64,000 bases of DNA from Shinella sp. CPCC 101442 (GTDB lineage Bacteria > Pseudomonadota > Alphaproteobacteria > Rhizobiales > Rhizobiaceae), in NCBI RefSeq assembly GCF_024704725.1, contig NZ_JALIQS010000002.1:806001-870000 (forward strand), written 5' to 3'. The translations under genes and the position numbers were made by a program. Within the stretch, counting starts at the first letter, position 1; every line of letters starts with the position of its first letter. This document shows positions 8,232 through 16,988 of this stretch, in pieces. Under the pieces are notes generated by a model. The model was not told where the DNA came from, searched no databases, and was given only the letters and a program-made list of their open reading frames with translations.

Positions 8232-9281
8232 TCACGCTCGATACAGCATCCATTCCTTGCCCGCCGGGACCTCGTCGCCGCGGCCGTAGATGACGATCTG
8301 GTCGCCACCCGATGCCTTCGCCTCCATCAGCGCCCGCTCGCAGGCCGAGGAGAGATCGAGCGCGCTATCGGCACGATCCGACATGCACACGCCGGCCGAG
8401 AGCGTGAGATGGCCGAGATTGCGGCCGGTGCGCGGGTCGCGCAGCGCAACCGTCTGGAAAGCGGCCCGCAGGAGATCGACCAGCCGCTCCACCTCCCCTT
8501 CATCGGAGGTGTGGAACAGGAAGCCGAAGCGCAGGCCGTCGAAGCGCACGGCAAGATCGTTGCCCGGGAAGGCCTGGCGGATAAGGCCGCCATAGAAGGT
8601 CACGAGATGGTCGGACAAAGCCTCGATCTGCGCGGCCGAGAAGCGGCGCTCCGCATCCACCTCCGCCACGACGACACCGCAGAGCATCGGCAAGCTGGGG
8701 TTGGAATAGACGCGGGCGAGCGCCTTGTTGAAGGCGCGGCGGTTGCCGAGCCTGGTCGGCGGATCGACGAACTTCATCGCCTCGAATTCCGCCATCTCCT
8801 TCTGGATGCCGTCCATGGCGGCCGATTGCGCGGCAACCTTCTCCGCCATTTCCGCCGTGTGCGTGACGCGCTGCTCCGTGGCGCGCTGCAACGCTTCAAG
8901 CGAGCTTCCAAGCGCGCCGCCGACGCTGCCGATCACCTGCGAGGCCTCTCCGATCAGGCGGCCGTAATCGTTGAGGGACGAGCGTTCCTGGCTCAACAGG
9001 TCCATGAAGTTGCTCATTTCGTTGCTGATCGCGCCGGCCGAGCGCTGCAGCACGCTCGCCTCATGCTGGTGCGGCAGGTATTTGCGGCCGAGTTCGTCGA
9101 GCGCGGCCTGGGTCTTGTATTTGCCGAGCGCGATGAAGTCGCGCACGAGATCCGGATTGCTGCCGGCATAGGCCTCGTAGACCAGTTCGTAATTGCGCGG
9201 CAGGCCGTCGATGCCCATCTGCTTCATGGCCGTTGCAACACGCAGGGCGACGTCGGTGGTCGAGGATTTCTTTGTAGCCAT
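8232..9281 (-). CDS. degenerate GGDEF-domain protein
   Basis: A 349-residue protein. Residues 1-165 are helical and coiled-coil-like, without a recognisable sensor domain. Residues 170-340 align with a GGDEF domain through FVDPPTRLGNRRAFNKAL (usually DxLTGLxNRR), the LTLSAGVC strand and ACERALMEAKASGGDQIVIY. At the active site, however, FDGLRFG (247-253) stands where GGDEF should be, and the metal-binding Asp region reads AEVDAERRF. It is therefore unlikely to make cyclic-di-GMP and may act as a GTP or effector sensor or a binding partner. No membrane segment is visible. Confidence 0.85.
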   Translation of the reverse strand: MATKKSSTTDVALRVATAMKQMGIDGLPRNYELVYEAYAGSNPDLVRDFIALGKYKTQAALDELGRKYLPHQHEASVLQRSAGAISNEMSNFMDLLSQERSSLNDYGRLIGEASQVIGSVGGALGSSLEALQRATEQRVTHTAEMAEKVAAQSAAMDGIQKEMAEFEAMKFVDPPTRLGNRRAFNKALARVYSNPSLPMLCGVVVAEVDAERRFSAAQIEALSDHLVTFYGGLIRQAFPGNDLAVRFDGLRFGFLFHTSDEGEVERLVDLLRAAFQTVALRDPRTGRNLGHLTLSAGVCMSDRADSALDLSSACERALMEAKASGGDQIVIYGRGDEVPAGKEWMLYRA

Positions 9282-9439
9282 GGATATGTGGGACCTGCGT
9301 GCGGGATGTGTCAGCCTATCGATAACAGGCCGGTCTTTCGGCCCCTCTAATCCGGTCGTTCAGATTTTAGACAACCGCCGAACTCTTGGCATTTTCCGGC
9401 AAAGCCCTGTAAAGGAAGCGGCAAAGACGGAAGGGCAAA

Positions 9440-10414
9440 ATGGCTGATATCGTTGATACGCTGAGCGATGCGCAGGCGGCGCTGGCGCGGGCCTCGGAGA
9501 CCCTCGGCCGTGGCGTTCCGGTCGCCATTCCCACCGAGACGGTCTACGGCCTTGCCGCCGATGCCACCAATCCACTCGCCATCACCCGCATTTATGAAAT
9601 GAAGGGCCGGCCTCGCTTCAATCCGCTGATCTGCCATATGGCGGATCTCGCGATGGCGGAAAGACACGCGGTTTTCGACCCGCTGTCGCGAAAAATCGCG
9701 GAAGCCTTCTGGCCGGGACCGTTGACGCTGGTCCTGCCGATCCGGCCGGAAAGCACCATCCATCCTTTGGCGCGCGCCGGGCTCGATACGGTCGGCATCC
9801 GCGTACCCAAGGGATTTGCAAGCCGGCTGCTTGCCGCTTTCGGCCGCCCCCTCGCCGCCCCCAGCGCCAACACGTCCGGCCGCATCAGCCCGACCACCGC
9901 CCGGCATGTCGCAGACGATTTTGGCGCGAAGCTGGAACTGGTTCTCGATGGCGGGCCGGCGGTCGTGGGGCTGGAATCCACGATCATCAAGGTCGAGGAC
10001 GGGACAATCCGCCTTCTGCGGCCCGGCGGGCTCGATGCCGCCGAAATCGAGCGCGTCACGGGCCTGCCCGTTCTTCGCAGCGAGAGCGCCGGCGCGACGA
10101 TCGAAGCCCCCGGCATGCTCGCCTCGCACTATGCGCCCGATGCGCCGGTGCGGCTGAACGCCAGCACTGTGCAGCCGGGCGAAGTGTTGATCCGGTTCGG
10201 CGCTGCCGAGCTTCCCGGCGAGGCGCAGGCCGCGCTGGTGCTCGATCTCAGCCCCACCGGCGATCTCGCGGAAGCCGCCGCCAATCTCTTCGGCTTCATG
10301 AAGCAGGCCGATGCCACAGGCGCGGCGTCCATCGCCTTTTCCCCAATCCCCGCCACCGGTCTCGGCGAGGCGATCAACGACCGCTTGCAGCGCGCGGCCG
10401 CCCCGCGCGGATAA
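9440..10414 (+). CDS. tsaC: L-threonylcarbamoyladenylate synthase (TsaC/Sua5 type)
   Basis: A 324-residue enzyme that makes threonylcarbamoyl-AMP from threonine, bicarbonate and ATP, the first step of t6A formation at position 37 of ANN-decoding tRNAs. The YrdC domain covers about residues 10-200 (PTETVYGLAADATN, KGRPRFNPLICH, RVPKG, APSANTSGRISPT). A C-terminal Sua5 domain (about 230-320, introduced by PGMLASHYAPDAPV) makes it the long Sua5 form rather than the short E. coli TsaC. GGAAGGG precedes the ATG. The FAD dehydrogenase gene follows 14 bases later and is probably co-transcribed. Confidence 0.95.
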   Translation: MADIVDTLSDAQAALARASETLGRGVPVAIPTETVYGLAADATNPLAITRIYEMKGRPRFNPLICHMADLAMAERHAVFDPLSRKIAEAFWPGPLTLVLPIRPESTIHPLARAGLDTVGIRVPKGFASRLLAAFGRPLAAPSANTSGRISPTTARHVADDFGAKLELVLDGGPAVVGLESTIIKVEDGTIRLLRPGGLDAAEIERVTGLPVLRSESAGATIEAPGMLASHYAPDAPVRLNASTVQPGEVLIRFGAAELPGEAQAALVLDLSPTGDLAEAAANLFGFMKQADATGAASIAFSPIPATGLGEAINDRLQRAAAPRG

Positions 10415-10428
10415 CATTGGAGACGACC

Positions 10429-11859
10429 ATGGTTGCGGCACCGCTTTCCTCCGAGCTCATCGCGCGCTTCGCCGCGATCACGGGTCCGGCCCATGCGCTC
10501 GTCGAGGACAAGGACATCGCGCCCTATCTCGTCGAGAGCCGCGGGCTTTACCACGGCACCTCGCCGCTGGTGCTGCGTCCGGGCTCCGTCGCGGAGGTCT
10601 CGGCCATTCTGGCGCTGGCGACGGAAAGGCGCACCGCCATCGTGCCGCAGGGCGGCAATACCGGCCATGTCGGCGGCAGCGTGCCGCGCGAGGGAGCGGC
10701 GGATGTCGTGCTCTCGCTGTCCCGCCTCAACCGCATCCGCGACGTCGATCCGGTCGGCAATGTCATCGTCGCCGATGGCGGCACGGTGCTGGCGGACATC
10801 CAGAAGGCGGCGGAGGATGTCGACCGGCTTTTCCCCCTGTCGCTCGGCTCGGAAGGCTCCTGCCAGATCGGCGGCAACCTCTCCACCAATGCCGGCGGCA
10901 CCGCGGTGCTCGCCTATGGCAACATGCGCCAGCTCTGCCTCGGCCTTGAAGTCGTGCTGCCGACGGGCGAAGTGTGGAACGGCCTGCGTCGCCTCAGGAA
11001 GGACAATACGGGTTATGATCTGCGCGATCTCTTCATCGGTGCGGAAGGCTCGCTCGGCGTCATCACCGGGGCGGTGCTAAAGCTTTTCCCCCGCCCGCTC
11101 GGCCACGAGGTCGCCTTTGCGGGCCTCAGATCCGTAAAGGATGCGCTGACCCTCTTCGAGCGCGCTGCCAGCCGCTGCGGCCCGGCGCTCACCGGCTTCG
11201 AACTGATGCCGCGCCTCGGTGTCGATTTCACCACCCGGCACATTCCCGGCGTGCGCGATCCGCTGGCGACGCGCCATGACTGGTACGTGCTGATCGATAT
11301 CTCGACATCGGATGCCGCCGATACGGCCGGCCGGATGATGGAAGCGCTGCTCTCCGAAAGCATCGAGGCCGGGCTCGTGGAAAACGCCGTCATCGCGTCG
11401 AACGAGGATCAGCGCAAGGCGCTGTGGCATATGCGCGAAAGCATGTCGCCGGCACAGAAGCCGGAAGGCGGCTCGATCAAGCACGACGTTTCCGTGCCGG
11501 TCTCGTCCATTCCCGATTTCATGGCGGAAGCCGATGCGGCCGTCATGGCGGCGATCCCCGGCGCGCGCATCTGCTCGTTCGGCCATATGGGCGACGGCAA
11601 TATCCACTACAATATCTCGCAGCCGGTCGGCGCTGACAAGCAGGCCTTCCTCGACCGCTGGCGGGAGATCAACCACCTCGTGCATGGCATCGTGCTGAAC
11701 TACAACGGCTCGATTTCGGCCGAGCACGGCATCGGCCAGCTGAAGCGCGACGAACTGGCGGCCGTGCGCACGCCGATCGAGATGGACCTGATGTATCGGG
11801 TCAAACGCGCCTTCGACCCGGCCGGCATCATGAACCCCGGCAAGGTCGTCGCGATCTGA
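10429..11859 (+). CDS. FAD-binding 2-hydroxyacid dehydrogenase (D-2-hydroxyglutarate/D-lactate type)
   Basis: A 476-residue flavoprotein of the GlcD/LdhD/D2HGDH family. The FAD PP-loop is PQGGNTGHVGGSVP, followed by GSEGSCQIGGNLSTNAGG and KDNTGYDLRDLFIGAEGSLGVIT. The C-terminal half has the metal/substrate motif GHMGDGNIHYNIS and the final AEHGIGQLKRD...DPAGIMNPGKV. It oxidises a D-2-hydroxy acid to the 2-oxo acid; the D-2-hydroxyglutarate-like C-terminal domain is the best match but the substrate is not certain. ATG at 10429 has GGAG 7 bases upstream; a TTG 12 bases earlier is less likely. It follows tsaC closely and is convergent with the DUF1217 gene (3-base gap). Confidence 0.9.
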   Translation: MVAAPLSSELIARFAAITGPAHALVEDKDIAPYLVESRGLYHGTSPLVLRPGSVAEVSAILALATERRTAIVPQGGNTGHVGGSVPREGAADVVLSLSRLNRIRDVDPVGNVIVADGGTVLADIQKAAEDVDRLFPLSLGSEGSCQIGGNLSTNAGGTAVLAYGNMRQLCLGLEVVLPTGEVWNGLRRLRKDNTGYDLRDLFIGAEGSLGVITGAVLKLFPRPLGHEVAFAGLRSVKDALTLFERAASRCGPALTGFELMPRLGVDFTTRHIPGVRDPLATRHDWYVLIDISTSDAADTAGRMMEALLSESIEAGLVENAVIASNEDQRKALWHMRESMSPAQKPEGGSIKHDVSVPVSSIPDFMAEADAAVMAAIPGARICSFGHMGDGNIHYNISQPVGADKQAFLDRWREINHLVHGIVLNYNGSISAEHGIGQLKRDELAAVRTPIEMDLMYRVKRAFDPAGIMNPGKVVAI

Positions 11860-11862
11860 GGC

Positions 11863-14184
11863 TTAGCCGCCGGTGCGCAATTGCGCCAGCGACATCATGG
11901 TTTCGGCGCTGATACCGGACGAACCGGAACTGGTCAGCACCGACAGGGCCGGGTTCGGGGTCGACTGGTTGTCGAGATCGTAAAGCACCGAGAACTTCAC
12001 GATCATCTTGGCGACCTTTTCCGGGTCCTGCAGGTCTTCCAGTTCGAGGTATCGATTGACCATGTCGGCCTGCGCGTCGATGTCGGCGCTGCCCACTTCG
12101 TCCGGCAGCTGGAAGAGTACCTTGAACACCTCGAAGAGCGCGTCGTCGGCCAGGATGTCATAGGCGCTGGAGACCGTGTCGGCCTTGCGTTCGAAGTAGA
12201 GCGCGAGGCGCACGCCGGCATTGTCGTTGCCCGCTTCCTCTTCCAGCATCTGGCGCAGATAGCTGTCGATCGTCTCGTAGATGCCGCGCCGCGACTGGAT
12301 CTGCGCGTCGTCAGGCTCCTCGACCTTGCCCTCGGCGTTGAAATTGAACGAGGCGACGATCTTGCGGTAGGAGCGGTCCGCCTGCTGGTTCGCGAAGCTT
12401 TTGGGATCGTCGAGATCGGAAGCGAAGATCTTCTTCAGGAATTCGCTGTCGACGCTCTCCGGCTTGATGTCATTCGCTTCGAGCACGAAATTGACGAGGC
12501 GCTTGTCGGACAGCAGTTCATCGACGGATTCGATCTTCTGCATCTGGACGGAGTAATATTTCGCTTCCTCCTGGGCCGCCGTCTTGTCGTCCTCCGTTCC
12601 GAAACGGGACTTTTCCGTCACATAGGCACGGGACGTTACAATGATCTCGGCCTCGGACTGCGCCAGCTTCGGCGCGGAGATGTTGCCCTTCGCATCGAAA
12701 TTGAACGCCTTGGCGAGCTCGACATAGCGCTCGTCCTTCAGCTGGTACACATAGCTCTTGGGATCGTTGAGGTCGCTTTTCAGCACGTTCTTGATCGTCA
12801 GCACGGAAACCTTCGTCGGATCGATGCCGAAGGCCTTCAACGCGAAGTCGTAGATCGTCGCCTCGTTGACGAAATCCGTCACCGTCTTGACCGCGCTGAT
12901 CTGGCTCTTGAAGCGCTTGATGGCGGTGGCGTCGGCTTCCTCGTCCTTGTCGTTGTAGGTGTTCATGTAGGCGCGCCCGGTGGTCGCGGTCTGCGCGGCC
13001 GTCTGGGCGGCATCACCGGCGGCCAGCGTGCCGTCCTCCTGGAAGTTGAAGACATTACGCAGCGCAAAATACGCCGCCTTGTCCTCGGCGCCAAACACGT
13101 TGATGTAGCTCGTCGTGTCGCTCGGATCCGCGCTGCTCGTCAGGATATTGGTGATGGTCGAGCTCACGACCGAGAGCTTGTCGAGCCCAAAGGCCGTCTT
13201 GAGGTAGCTCACCACGCGCGCGTCGCTGACAAGCTCGCTCACCGTGGAGATGGAACCGATCTTCTCCTCGAAATAGGCCTGGTTGAGGAGTGCCGCCGCC
13301 GATGTCACACGCGGATTGGAGAGCGTGTAGAGTTGGTTCGTCCCGGCCTTCTGGCTGGCGCTCTGCACGGTGCCGGCCGTCGCGGTGCCATCCGTGTTGA
13401 AGTTGTAGGCTTCAGCGAGAATGCGGTACTTCTCGACACCGGTGATGACGGCGTTCTGCTTGGTGATCTCCGCCTTGAGCTGCGCGATGCGGGCGGCATT
13501 GGTGGCATTGTTCGTCAGCGTGGAAAGCTCGTCCGCCGCTGTCTGGATCGCCGCCACGGCCACGGTCTTCTTGGCTTCGAACTGCGTGTTGAAATAGCTC
13601 GCGGGGTCGTTGAGATCACTCGTCAGAACCCCCCGGATCGTCGCGCGCGAATAGGTGCCCGGGTCGATGCCATAGGACGTGAACATGTAGTTGCGCATGC
13701 GCTCGTTGTTGATGAACTGATCGACATTGGTCGTGCTGTCGATGACGATATTGTAGTAGCGCGTCTCTTCCTTGATGCCGTCGCCGGCATTGTTGGCGGT
13801 GGCGGTGTAGAGACCGATCGTCTCGTCAAGCTGCACTTCGGTCTGGGCGGAAGCGGTCGATGCGGCGAAGCTGAAGGCGGCGGCGAAATTGCGGTAGCGC
13901 TCGTCCGTCAGGCTGTTGGCGAAGCTCGCGCTGTCCGTCAGGTCGCTGTCCAGCACCTTCTTCATGAAGGCCTTGGCGTAGGTCATCTCTTCGAGACCGA
14001 AGGCCTTCACGGCATAGGAATAGAGCCTGTAGTCGTCGAGGAACTCATCGACCGAGGCAACCTTGCCGATGTTTTCCTTGTAGTAAGCCGCATCGCGGGC
14101 GTTGACCGTCTCGGTCGCCGTCCGGTTCAACGACTTCAGCATGTCGTTCGCGATGAGGTTGTAGCTCGTATAGGTCGACAGCAT
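11863..14184 (-). CDS. multi-repeat DUF1217 protein (flagellar-associated family)
   Basis: A 773-residue protein built of six tandem DUF1217-like units of about 130 residues. Each unit reads roughly YYxxxIxxVxSVDEFLxDxRLxxYxxKAFGLxxxxxxxxxxxxVLxSDLxDPxSFxNxxxDxRYxxxAxAFxF, seen at residue starts near 32, 165, 300, 430, 560 and, more degenerate, 670. Proteins with this domain occur near flagellar genes in rhizobia and are thought to be flagellum-related, but no function is settled. No signal peptide is visible, fitting export through the flagellar apparatus or a cytoplasmic role. No flagellar genes are nearby. ATG at 14184 is chosen over a GTG at 14193, though AAGGA spacing is not decisive. 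Confidence 0.88.
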   Translation of the reverse strand: MLSTYTSYNLIANDMLKSLNRTATETVNARDAAYYKENIGKVASVDEFLDDYRLYSYAVKAFGLEEMTYAKAFMKKVLDSDLTDSASFANSLTDERYRNFAAAFSFAASTASAQTEVQLDETIGLYTATANNAGDGIKEETRYYNIVIDSTTNVDQFINNERMRNYMFTSYGIDPGTYSRATIRGVLTSDLNDPASYFNTQFEAKKTVAVAAIQTAADELSTLTNNATNAARIAQLKAEITKQNAVITGVEKYRILAEAYNFNTDGTATAGTVQSASQKAGTNQLYTLSNPRVTSAAALLNQAYFEEKIGSISTVSELVSDARVVSYLKTAFGLDKLSVVSSTITNILTSSADPSDTTSYINVFGAEDKAAYFALRNVFNFQEDGTLAAGDAAQTAAQTATTGRAYMNTYNDKDEEADATAIKRFKSQISAVKTVTDFVNEATIYDFALKAFGIDPTKVSVLTIKNVLKSDLNDPKSYVYQLKDERYVELAKAFNFDAKGNISAPKLAQSEAEIIVTSRAYVTEKSRFGTEDDKTAAQEEAKYYSVQMQKIESVDELLSDKRLVNFVLEANDIKPESVDSEFLKKIFASDLDDPKSFANQQADRSYRKIVASFNFNAEGKVEEPDDAQIQSRRGIYETIDSYLRQMLEEEAGNDNAGVRLALYFERKADTVSSAYDILADDALFEVFKVLFQLPDEVGSADIDAQADMVNRYLELEDLQDPEKVAKMIVKFSVLYDLDNQSTPNPALSVLTSSGSSGISAETMMSLAQLRTGG

Positions 14185-14470
14185 CGGAGGCACTCTTCCT
14201 TCGGGTCACACGTAGGCCGATTGGAAGCCATTTTCGCGCGCGAGGCTTGTCCCGGCCTGTCCGGCCGACACGTCAAATGCTTCGAGCGATGTTCACCTCT
14301 CCTAAACCCTAGCCCGTGCGGTTTTGCTAACCATCAGGAACTGCAAAGTTTTCTTAACCGCAATTTTTAAGCGGCGAGGAAGGGGCAGCACCTATTCTCG
14401 CCCTCAGAGGACGAAAAGTCCCGATGAGAAGACCGCACAGCGGCTCTCAAGGAAAACAAGGGCGAAAGAC

Positions 14471-15034
14471 ATGCTGAATACCGTTTCCAAGCCGGCATGG
14501 GCCGGCACCACGCTCCGGCTCGATCCCAAGCGCTTCCCGCAGGCGGTGACTTTCGAGCTGCGCAGCGAGGGAACCGATGCCACCATCACCCTCGACGAGC
14601 GCGGCGCGGTCCTGCGCAAGGTCCTGCCGTCGAGCGGCCTGCCGCTCTCCATCGCGCTGCCGGCCCGTGCCTTCAAGGGTGTCGCTGCCCGCGCCATCGA
14701 TCATGGCAACGGCGACGTGACCGTGACGCTGGAACTGCACCATGACGACCCGGGCCTCTGCATCCCGTTGCTCGTGGCGCATGATCTCTGCGACATCGCC
14801 GCGGACTGGCGCAGCTGGGCGGAAGCCTACCGCATTCCCATGCTGATGGTGGAAGCCGATGGCGTCGCCCGCCCGCTCGACGACCACCTGAGCGGCACGA
14901 ACCGGCCCGCCAAGCCGCGCCGCCGCCACTCCTATTTTGCAGATCGCCGCCCGCGCTTCCTCGTGCGCCGCACGACAGGCAAGCTCGGCGTGCAGATGAA
15001 GATCGACGGCCGGGAGATCATCGCCAGGCGTTGA
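14471..15034 (+). CDS. conserved hypothetical protein (possibly DUF6101 family)
   Basis: A 187-residue soluble protein starting MLNTVSKPAWAGTTLRLDP. It has an N-terminal beta-rich part (VTFELRSEGTDATITLDERGAVLRK, and LSIALPARAFKGVAARAI), a middle part with VTVTLELHHDDPGLCIPLLVAHDLCDIAADWRSWAEAY, and a basic tail (RRHSYFADRRPRFLVRRTTGKLG). It resembles proteins I recall as DUF6101 in rhizobia, but that is from memory. No catalytic motif is recognisable. It is monocistronic: a strong terminator follows at 15151. Confidence 0.75.
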   Translation: MLNTVSKPAWAGTTLRLDPKRFPQAVTFELRSEGTDATITLDERGAVLRKVLPSSGLPLSIALPARAFKGVAARAIDHGNGDVTVTLELHHDDPGLCIPLLVAHDLCDIAADWRSWAEAYRIPMLMVEADGVARPLDDHLSGTNRPAKPRRRHSYFADRRPRFLVRRTTGKLGVQMKIDGREIIARR

Positions 15035-15150
15035 ACATGCGATGACGACATGAGCCCGTAGGGCGTCCGCGCTTTCCTCCAGTCGCGCCGATGCCCTGTC
15101 CCCTTGGCCGTTCCGTGCGCGACCGCCTCGCGCTTCAGGAACTGCCCCAA

Positions 15151-15180
15151 AGCCGGCCGTCCCCTGCGGCCGGCTTTTTT
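15151..15180 (+). terminator. rho-independent terminator
   Basis: Perfect stem AGCCGGCCG/CGGCCGGCT with a 7-base loop followed by six T residues. It ends the transcript of the gene at 14471-15034, about 115 bases after its stop codon. Confidence 0.92.
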
Positions 15181-15282
15181 CGTGCCCTGTTCCCTCCGGA
15201 ACACTTTCGCCGCGCCCGGCGTGGGAAAGAGCGTTCAACACGAGCGGCCGAAGCCGCAGCGAACGCAAGGGACACGACGACA

Positions 15283-15453
15283 ATGGCAAAGCTCTTCACC
15301 ACCCTCCTTGTCCAGATCCGCAAGGCCGACGCGGCGCTGATCGAGCGCGGTCGCCCGCCGCGCCGCGGTTTCGAACTGGCGATGCACCCCGCCACGCTCC
15401 GGCGTGCCGAAGAGCGGCCGGCCACCGGCGCACGCTCGCCGCGCTACCGGTAG
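15283..15453 (+). CDS. small basic hypothetical protein
   Basis: A possible 56-residue protein starting MAKLFTTLLVQIRKADAALIERG and ending in an Arg/Pro-rich tail. AAGGGA lies about 10 bases before the ATG. It sits between the terminator at 15151 and cfa, in the same direction as cfa. The N-terminal amphipathic helix and basic tail are plausible for a small DNA- or membrane-associated protein, but nothing identifies a function and such a short frame in GC-rich DNA could be chance. Confidence 0.4.
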   Translation: MAKLFTTLLVQIRKADAALIERGRPPRRGFELAMHPATLRRAEERPATGARSPRYR

Positions 15454-15562
15454 AACAGGCCTTCGAGCTTCGGCCTTTGCCCCTCATTTCCCCCCGGCGG
15501 TTGACAACAGGTAGTGAAACAGCACATTGCACTCCGGTTTTAAACGTCGGGAAAATCTCTCT

Positions 15563-16933
15563 ATGTCGCGTGAACTTGGTACTGATCGTGAATTGCAAGC
15601 AACCAAGGCCGTCATCGGAGAATTGGCGAAGCATCTCGACGTCAATATCTGCCTGGAGCTTTGGGACGGCACGATCATCCCGCTCGGCACCGGCGCACAG
15701 GAAGAGATCCGCTTCGTCATCGCGTCTGCCAACGTGCTGCGCCGCCTGCTGCGCCAGCCCTCGCTGATCAGCGTCGCCGAACTCTATGCGACTGGCGACC
15801 TCGACATCGTCGGCGCCAATCCGGTCGATGCGATGCGCAATGTCGATCACCTGCAGTTCCTTGCGCTGCCGCGCAAGATCAACAAGGTGCGCATGCTGAA
15901 GGTGGCCCTGCCCATCCTTCTGAAAAGCTATTCCGTCTCCTCCTTCGTCAAGCGCTTTTCCAAGAAGGCCGGCGTTACGCCGACCAGCGGGCGCGACGAC
16001 AAGGAGATGATCGGCTTCCACTACGACCTTTCCAACGAGTTCTACGAACTCTTCCTCGACAAGGAGATGGTCTATTCCTCGGCCTATTTCCCGACGCCGG
16101 ACAGTTCGCTGGACGAAGCCCAGATCAACAAGCTCGACCTCATCTGCCGCAAGCTGCGCCTGGCGCCCGGCGACAAGCTGTTCGATCCCGGCTGCGGCTG
16201 GGGTGGCCTGTTGTGCTATGCCGCCCAGCATTATGGCGTGGAAGCCTACGGCACGACCCTGTCGGAAGAGCAGTTCGCCCATGTGAAGACCAAGGTCGCC
16301 AATATGGGCCTCGGCGACCGGGTGAAGGTGGAACTGCGCGACTGCCGCAGCCTTGCCGACGACCAGATCTTCGACAAGATCGCCCAGGTCGAGATGATCG
16401 AGCATGTCGGCATCGCCAACCACCAGGATTTCTACAAGTATCTGCGCAAGCACATGCGCCCGCGCGGCGTCTATTTCGGCCAGGCCAGCTTCCGCCGCAA
16501 CACGGCGCGCCCGGAAGATTTTCCGCGGCTGACCCCCTACATGCAGTTCATCATCAAGTACATCTTCCCCGGTGGCGAGCTGGATCATATCGGCATGACC
16601 ACGGGCGCGCTCGAGCAGGCCGGCTTCGAAGTGCACGAAGTCGAGGCCGTGCGCGAGCATTTCGGCTATACGACGGAACACTGGGTGCGCCGCCTCTACG
16701 ACCGCAGGCAAGAGGGTGCTGCGCTCGTCGGCATGCCGCAGACCCGCATCTGGCTGCTTTATCTGTCGCTCTGCGCCCTGTCCTTCCACCGTGGCGCGCT
16801 CAATGCGTTCCAGGTGGTGGCCACCAGCCGTCGCTCCGGCGCCTCCGGCATCGGTTTCGACCGCACGACGGAGTATGGCGGGGCACGCCGGATCGACGCC
16901 GACGCGCCGGCAAATGTGCTGAAGTCCGCCTGA
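15563..16933 (+). CDS. cfa: cyclopropane-fatty-acyl-phospholipid synthase
   Basis: A 456-residue SAM-dependent enzyme that adds a methylene bridge to unsaturated acyl chains of membrane phospholipids. The SAM site reads FDPGCGWGGL, with the family motifs FHYDLSNEFYELFLDKEMVYSSAYF, AYGTTLSEEQ, EMIEHVG and FPGGELDHI. An N-terminal domain of about 130 residues precedes the methyltransferase core, as in the classic enzyme. ATG at 15563 is preceded by GGGA; an earlier TTG is less likely. A TTGACA at 15501 could be the -35 of its promoter, although the -10 at the right spacing is poor. It is convergent with ubiA. Confidence 0.95.
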   Translation: MSRELGTDRELQATKAVIGELAKHLDVNICLELWDGTIIPLGTGAQEEIRFVIASANVLRRLLRQPSLISVAELYATGDLDIVGANPVDAMRNVDHLQFLALPRKINKVRMLKVALPILLKSYSVSSFVKRFSKKAGVTPTSGRDDKEMIGFHYDLSNEFYELFLDKEMVYSSAYFPTPDSSLDEAQINKLDLICRKLRLAPGDKLFDPGCGWGGLLCYAAQHYGVEAYGTTLSEEQFAHVKTKVANMGLGDRVKVELRDCRSLADDQIFDKIAQVEMIEHVGIANHQDFYKYLRKHMRPRGVYFGQASFRRNTARPEDFPRLTPYMQFIIKYIFPGGELDHIGMTTGALEQAGFEVHEVEAVREHFGYTTEHWVRRLYDRRQEGAALVGMPQTRIWLLYLSLCALSFHRGALNAFQVVATSRRSGASGIGFDRTTEYGGARRIDADAPANVLKSA

Positions 16934-16944
16934 TCCTGTCTACC

Positions 16945-16987
16945 GCATTGTCCGACGCCGAAGCGATCCCGCTTCGGCTGGAAATGC
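16945..16987. repeat. dispersed palindromic repeat, copy 2
   Basis: Second copy of the element at 8177-8219, sharing GCATTGTCCGACGCC and CGCTTCGGCTGGAAAT; its inner palindrome is better (GCCGAAGCG, 4-base loop, CGCTTCGGC). It fills the junction between the convergent genes cfa and ubiA, ending one base before the ubiA stop codon. Confidence 0.75.
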
Positions 16988-16988
16988 C

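Noticed and set aside
14354-14370. TTAA-N9-TTAA upstream of the gene at 14471 as a CtrA site.
   Set aside because: Spacer is 9, not 7.
15198-15235. GGAAC and CGTT before the small gene at 15283.
   Set aside because: Spacer of 29 bases is incompatible with an EcfG promoter.
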